Of a stretch of 64,000 nt of DNA, positions 61,890-64,000 are shown in pieces; the stretch's first letter is position 1; each line of letters starts with the position of its first letter. Position numbers and translations under genes: made by a program. The notes under the pieces are model-generated. The model did no database searches, had not been told where the DNA came from, and saw only the letters and a program-made list of their open reading frames with translations. The stretch is from contig NC_002678.2 in the NCBI RefSeq assembly GCF_000009625.1, positions 2,356,001 through 2,420,000 on the forward strand, written 5' to 3'. The stretch comes from Mesorhizobium japonicum MAFF 303099 (lineage in GTDB: Bacteria; Pseudomonadota; Alphaproteobacteria; Rhizobiales; Rhizobiaceae).

Positions 61890-63335
61890 ATGGCGAATGA
61901 AAACTGGCCCGTTTACGGTGAGATCACCGGCCCTGTGGTGATGATCGGCTTCGGCTCGATCGGACGGGGGACGCTGCCGCTCATCGAACGCCATTTCAAG
62001 TTCGACAAGTCGCGCATGACGGTCCTCGACCCACGCGACACCGACCGCAAGCTGCTCGACGAGCGCGGCATCGCCTTCGTCCAGGAAGCGGTGACCGAGA
62101 ACAACTACAAGAAACTTCTGACGCCGCTTTTGACCAATGGCGGCGGCCAGGGCTTTTGCGTCAACCTGTCGGTCGATACCGGCTCGGTGGATCTGATGCG
62201 GCTCTGCCGCAAGCTCGGCGTGCTCTACATCGATACCGTCGTCGAGCCGTGGCTCGGCTTCTATTTCGACGCCAAGGCCGACAATGCCAGCCGCACCAAC
62301 TATGCGCTGCGCGAAGCGATGATCAAGGAAAAGCACGACAAGCCCGGCGGCGCCACCGTCGTCTCCACCTGTGGTGCCAATCCCGGCATGGTCTCGTGGT
62401 TCGTCAAGCAGGCGCTGGTCAACCTCGCCACCGATCTTGGCCTGGAGTTCTCGGAGCCGGCGCAGGAAGACCGCGAGGGTTGGGCCAAGCTGATGAAGAA
62501 GGCCGGCGTCAAGGGCATCCATATCGCCGAGCGCGACACCCAGCGCACCAAGAAGCCGAAACCGATGGATGTGTTCTGGAACACCTGGTCGGTCGAGGGC
62601 TTCATCTCCGAGGGATTGCAGCCGGCCGAGCTCGGCTGGGGAACGCATGAGAAGTGGATGCCGAAGAACGGCAAGAAGCACAAGCATGGCTCCAAGGCCG
62701 CGATCTATCTGGAGCAGCCCGGCGCCAACACGCGCGTGCGCTCGTGGTGCCCGACGCCGGGCGCGCAATACGGCCTGCTGGTGACGCACAACGAGGCGAT
62801 CTCGATCGCCGATTTCTTCACCGTTCGCTCCAAGAAGGGCAAGGTCCAGTACCGGCCGACCTGCCACTATGCCTACCATCCCTCCAACGACGCGATGCTG
62901 TCGCTGGACGAGATGTTCGGCGCCGCCGGCAAGCCTCAGCCGGTGCACCACGTGCTCGACGAGAACGAACTGGTCGACGGTGTCGACGAGCTCGGCGTCC
63001 TGCTCTACGGCCACGACAAGAATGCCTACTGGTACGGCTCGCAGCTGTCGCTCGCCGAGGCGCGCAAGCTGGCGCCCTATCAGAACGCCACCGGCATGCA
63101 GGTCACCTCGGCGGTTCTGGCGGGCATGGTCTGGGCGCTGGAAAATCCGGATGCCGGCATCGTCGAGGCCGACGAGATGGACTACAAGCGCTGCCTGGAC
63201 GTGCAGTCGCCCTATCTTGGACCGGTCAAAGGCTATTACACCGACTGGACGCCGCTCGACCGACGCCCGGGACTCTTCCCGGAGGACCTCGACCGCAGCG
63301 ATCCGTGGCAATTCCGCAACATCCTCGTGCGATAG
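61890..63335 (+). CDS. hss: Homospermidine synthase
   Basis: The 481-residue enzyme has an N-terminal Rossmann motif VVMIGFGSIGRGTLPL and homospermidine-synthase blocks (VNLSVDTGSVDLMRLC, YIDTVVEPWLGFYFD, STCGANPGMVSWFVKQAL). It joins two putrescines via NAD-dependent aminobutyl transfer to give sym-homospermidine, the main rhizobial polyamine. A GAGGAG site lies upstream; ATG 61890 is preferred to GTG 61878, which overlaps that site. Confidence 0.93.
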   Translation: MANENWPVYGEITGPVVMIGFGSIGRGTLPLIERHFKFDKSRMTVLDPRDTDRKLLDERGIAFVQEAVTENNYKKLLTPLLTNGGGQGFCVNLSVDTGSVDLMRLCRKLGVLYIDTVVEPWLGFYFDAKADNASRTNYALREAMIKEKHDKPGGATVVSTCGANPGMVSWFVKQALVNLATDLGLEFSEPAQEDREGWAKLMKKAGVKGIHIAERDTQRTKKPKPMDVFWNTWSVEGFISEGLQPAELGWGTHEKWMPKNGKKHKHGSKAAIYLEQPGANTRVRSWCPTPGAQYGLLVTHNEAISIADFFTVRSKKGKVQYRPTCHYAYHPSNDAMLSLDEMFGAAGKPQPVHHVLDENELVDGVDELGVLLYGHDKNAYWYGSQLSLAEARKLAPYQNATGMQVTSAVLAGMVWALENPDAGIVEADEMDYKRCLDVQSPYLGPVKGYYTDWTPLDRRPGLFPEDLDRSDPWQFRNILVR

Positions 63336-63364
63336 CACCTCGCGCACTATGCGCCATTGCCTTG

Positions 63365-63389
63365 CAATCGCCCGGAAATCGGGCGATTG
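63365..63389 (+). terminator. Hairpin downstream of homospermidine synthase
   Basis: CAATCGCCC/GGGCGATTG, a 9-bp stem with 7-nt loop, 30 bp after the stop. There is no U tract, so termination is uncertain. Confidence 0.5.
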
Positions 63390-63455
63390 AAGAGATGCGG
63401 CCTGGGGCAGCGTGCGTCTTGCGGGACGCCCGCCCGTTCCAGCACTTTGGACGTT

Positions 63456-63500
63456 CGCATCGTGCCTGCCAAAATCGAAACCGATTTTTGGACCGATGCG
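63456..63500. repeat. Palindromic repeat upstream of Omp10-like gene
   Basis: Inverted ends CGCATCG (63456-63462) and CGATGCG (63494-63500) enclose CCAAAATCG-AAAC-CGATTTTTGG. It is similar in type to the element at 31355-31403 and lies 17 bp before the lipoprotein start. Confidence 0.65.
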
Positions 63501-63517
63501 TTTGGAGAGGATTTCAG

Positions 63518-63895
63518 ATGACTATTGCGCGCAAAGTTCTTTCGATCGGCATGGCGGGCTCCTTTGCCATGATGCTCGCTGCCTGCACCACAAGCGGCCC
63601 CGACGCACCGCCGATGGCGGCCGCGCCGAAAGGCGTCGAGGGTTCCTGGATCGATGCCAAGGGCACCGGCCTGTCGACCTTCACCGCTGGCAAGTTCGCG
63701 ACCGTCGCCACCGACACCGGCCAGAAGCTCGCCGACGGCAGCTACACGATGACCGGCGCCACGTCGGTCGAGATCAACGGGACGTCGCTGATCCGCCAGA
63801 CGCCGGTCAGCTTCAACTGCCTGCTGATCTCCACCAGCCAGCTGAACTGCACCAGCTCGTCCGGCCAGAACTTCGTGCTGACGCGACGCACCTGA
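63518..63895 (+). CDS. Omp10-like outer-membrane lipoprotein
   Basis: The 125-residue protein has a lipoprotein signal with lipobox LAAC (Cys22) and a small beta domain. The domain shares the Brucella Omp10 pattern: GVEGSWIDAKG, TGQKLADGSY, VEINGTSLIR, and paired Cys in NCLL and LNCTSSSGQNF. Omp10 is a surface-exposed lipoprotein of Rhizobiales. A GGAGAGG site precedes the ATG. A strong terminator follows. Confidence 0.82.
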   Translation: MTIARKVLSIGMAGSFAMMLAACTTSGPDAPPMAAAPKGVEGSWIDAKGTGLSTFTAGKFATVATDTGQKLADGSYTMTGATSVEINGTSLIRQTPVSFNCLLISTSQLNCTSSSGQNFVLTRRT

Positions 63896-63920
63896 AACCG
63901 GCGAACGCCGGACTCATCGA

Positions 63921-63952
63921 GGACGGCGGCCGATTGGCCGCCGTCCTTTTTT
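63921..63952 (+). terminator. Terminator after Omp10-like gene
   Basis: GGACGGCGGCC pairs with GGCCGCCGTCC across GATT, followed by TTTTTT. A textbook rho-independent terminator 25 bp after the stop. Confidence 0.92.
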
Positions 63953-64000
63953 GTGCTTGCAGATAGTGGCGGCATTTCCGCTTGCGTCAGCCGGATCGCG

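Overview
This is GC-rich alphaproteobacterial chromosome that reads as a Rhizobiales member close to Mesorhizobium. The evidence is the motB-motC-fliK-rem-flgE-flgK-flgL-flaF-flbT-flgD-fliQ order with rhizobia-type accessory genes (MotC, Rem, FlaF, FlbT), an alphaproteobacterial ornithine decarboxylase and homospermidine synthase, a Brucella Omp10-like lipoprotein, a CtrA-type TTAA-N7-TTAA box, and short palindromic repeats of the kind scattered through Mesorhizobium and Sinorhizobium genomes. No rRNA, tRNA, CRISPR array, integrase or transposase was seen.

Layout. 1-11505 (+) is a tightly packed flagellar/motility operon: FliH-like fragment, motB, motC, fliK, a lytic transglycosylase, rem, flgE, flgK, flgL, flaF, flbT, flgD, fliQ. 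11777-23739 is a non-flagellar block, mostly on the minus strand, that separates fliQ from flhA. It holds an MFS exporter, a complete polyamine-type ABC uptake and oxidation operon (XRE-cupin regulator, binding protein, two permeases, ATPase, FAD oxidase, cupin) with a clear promoter/operator, a CBS-domain ClC channel, and a decayed, AT-richer islet with a secreted six-cysteine mini-protein, an orphan Imm11-type protein and gene remnants. Flagellar genes resume at 23913-27134 (flhA, fliR, FliJ-like) and 30326-32022 (FlgJ-like rod protein, FlgN-like chaperone, FliL-like membrane protein). These two runs are separated by a methyltransferase, a GNAT and a lipoprotein aminopeptidase.

32081-49700 is metabolic and housekeeping: SCP2 protein with a palindromic operator, ornithine decarboxylase with a long structured leader (speF type), amidase plus LysR, a DUF1007/RcnA-like metal export pair, DenD-type dehydrogenase, CDF metal exporter, aminotransferase, several SDRs, YebE-like protein, TrhO, KDPG aldolase and an AraC regulator. 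Between the SDR and yebE-like genes lies the most interesting element found: a compact candidate small RNA with an anti-Shine-Dalgarno loop, a strong terminator, and a perfect CtrA box over its -35.

49726-63952 holds a DUF882/M15-like secreted protein with tandem repeats, a sigma-54 response regulator, an M3 oligopeptidase, a membrane-anchored Ala/Lys/Pro-rich helix-hairpin-helix protein, a pabB-pabC-YciI-DUF3445 operon that may link oxidative N-demethylation with folate supply, a divergent LysR/SDR pair, homospermidine synthase and the Omp10-like lipoprotein.

How the parts fit: the motility genes supply stator (MotB/MotC), hook and filament junction, hook-length control, export gate and flagellin regulation. 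Three separate loci concern polyamines (uptake/oxidation, ornithine decarboxylation, homospermidine synthesis). All functional names are by family recognition from sequence alone.
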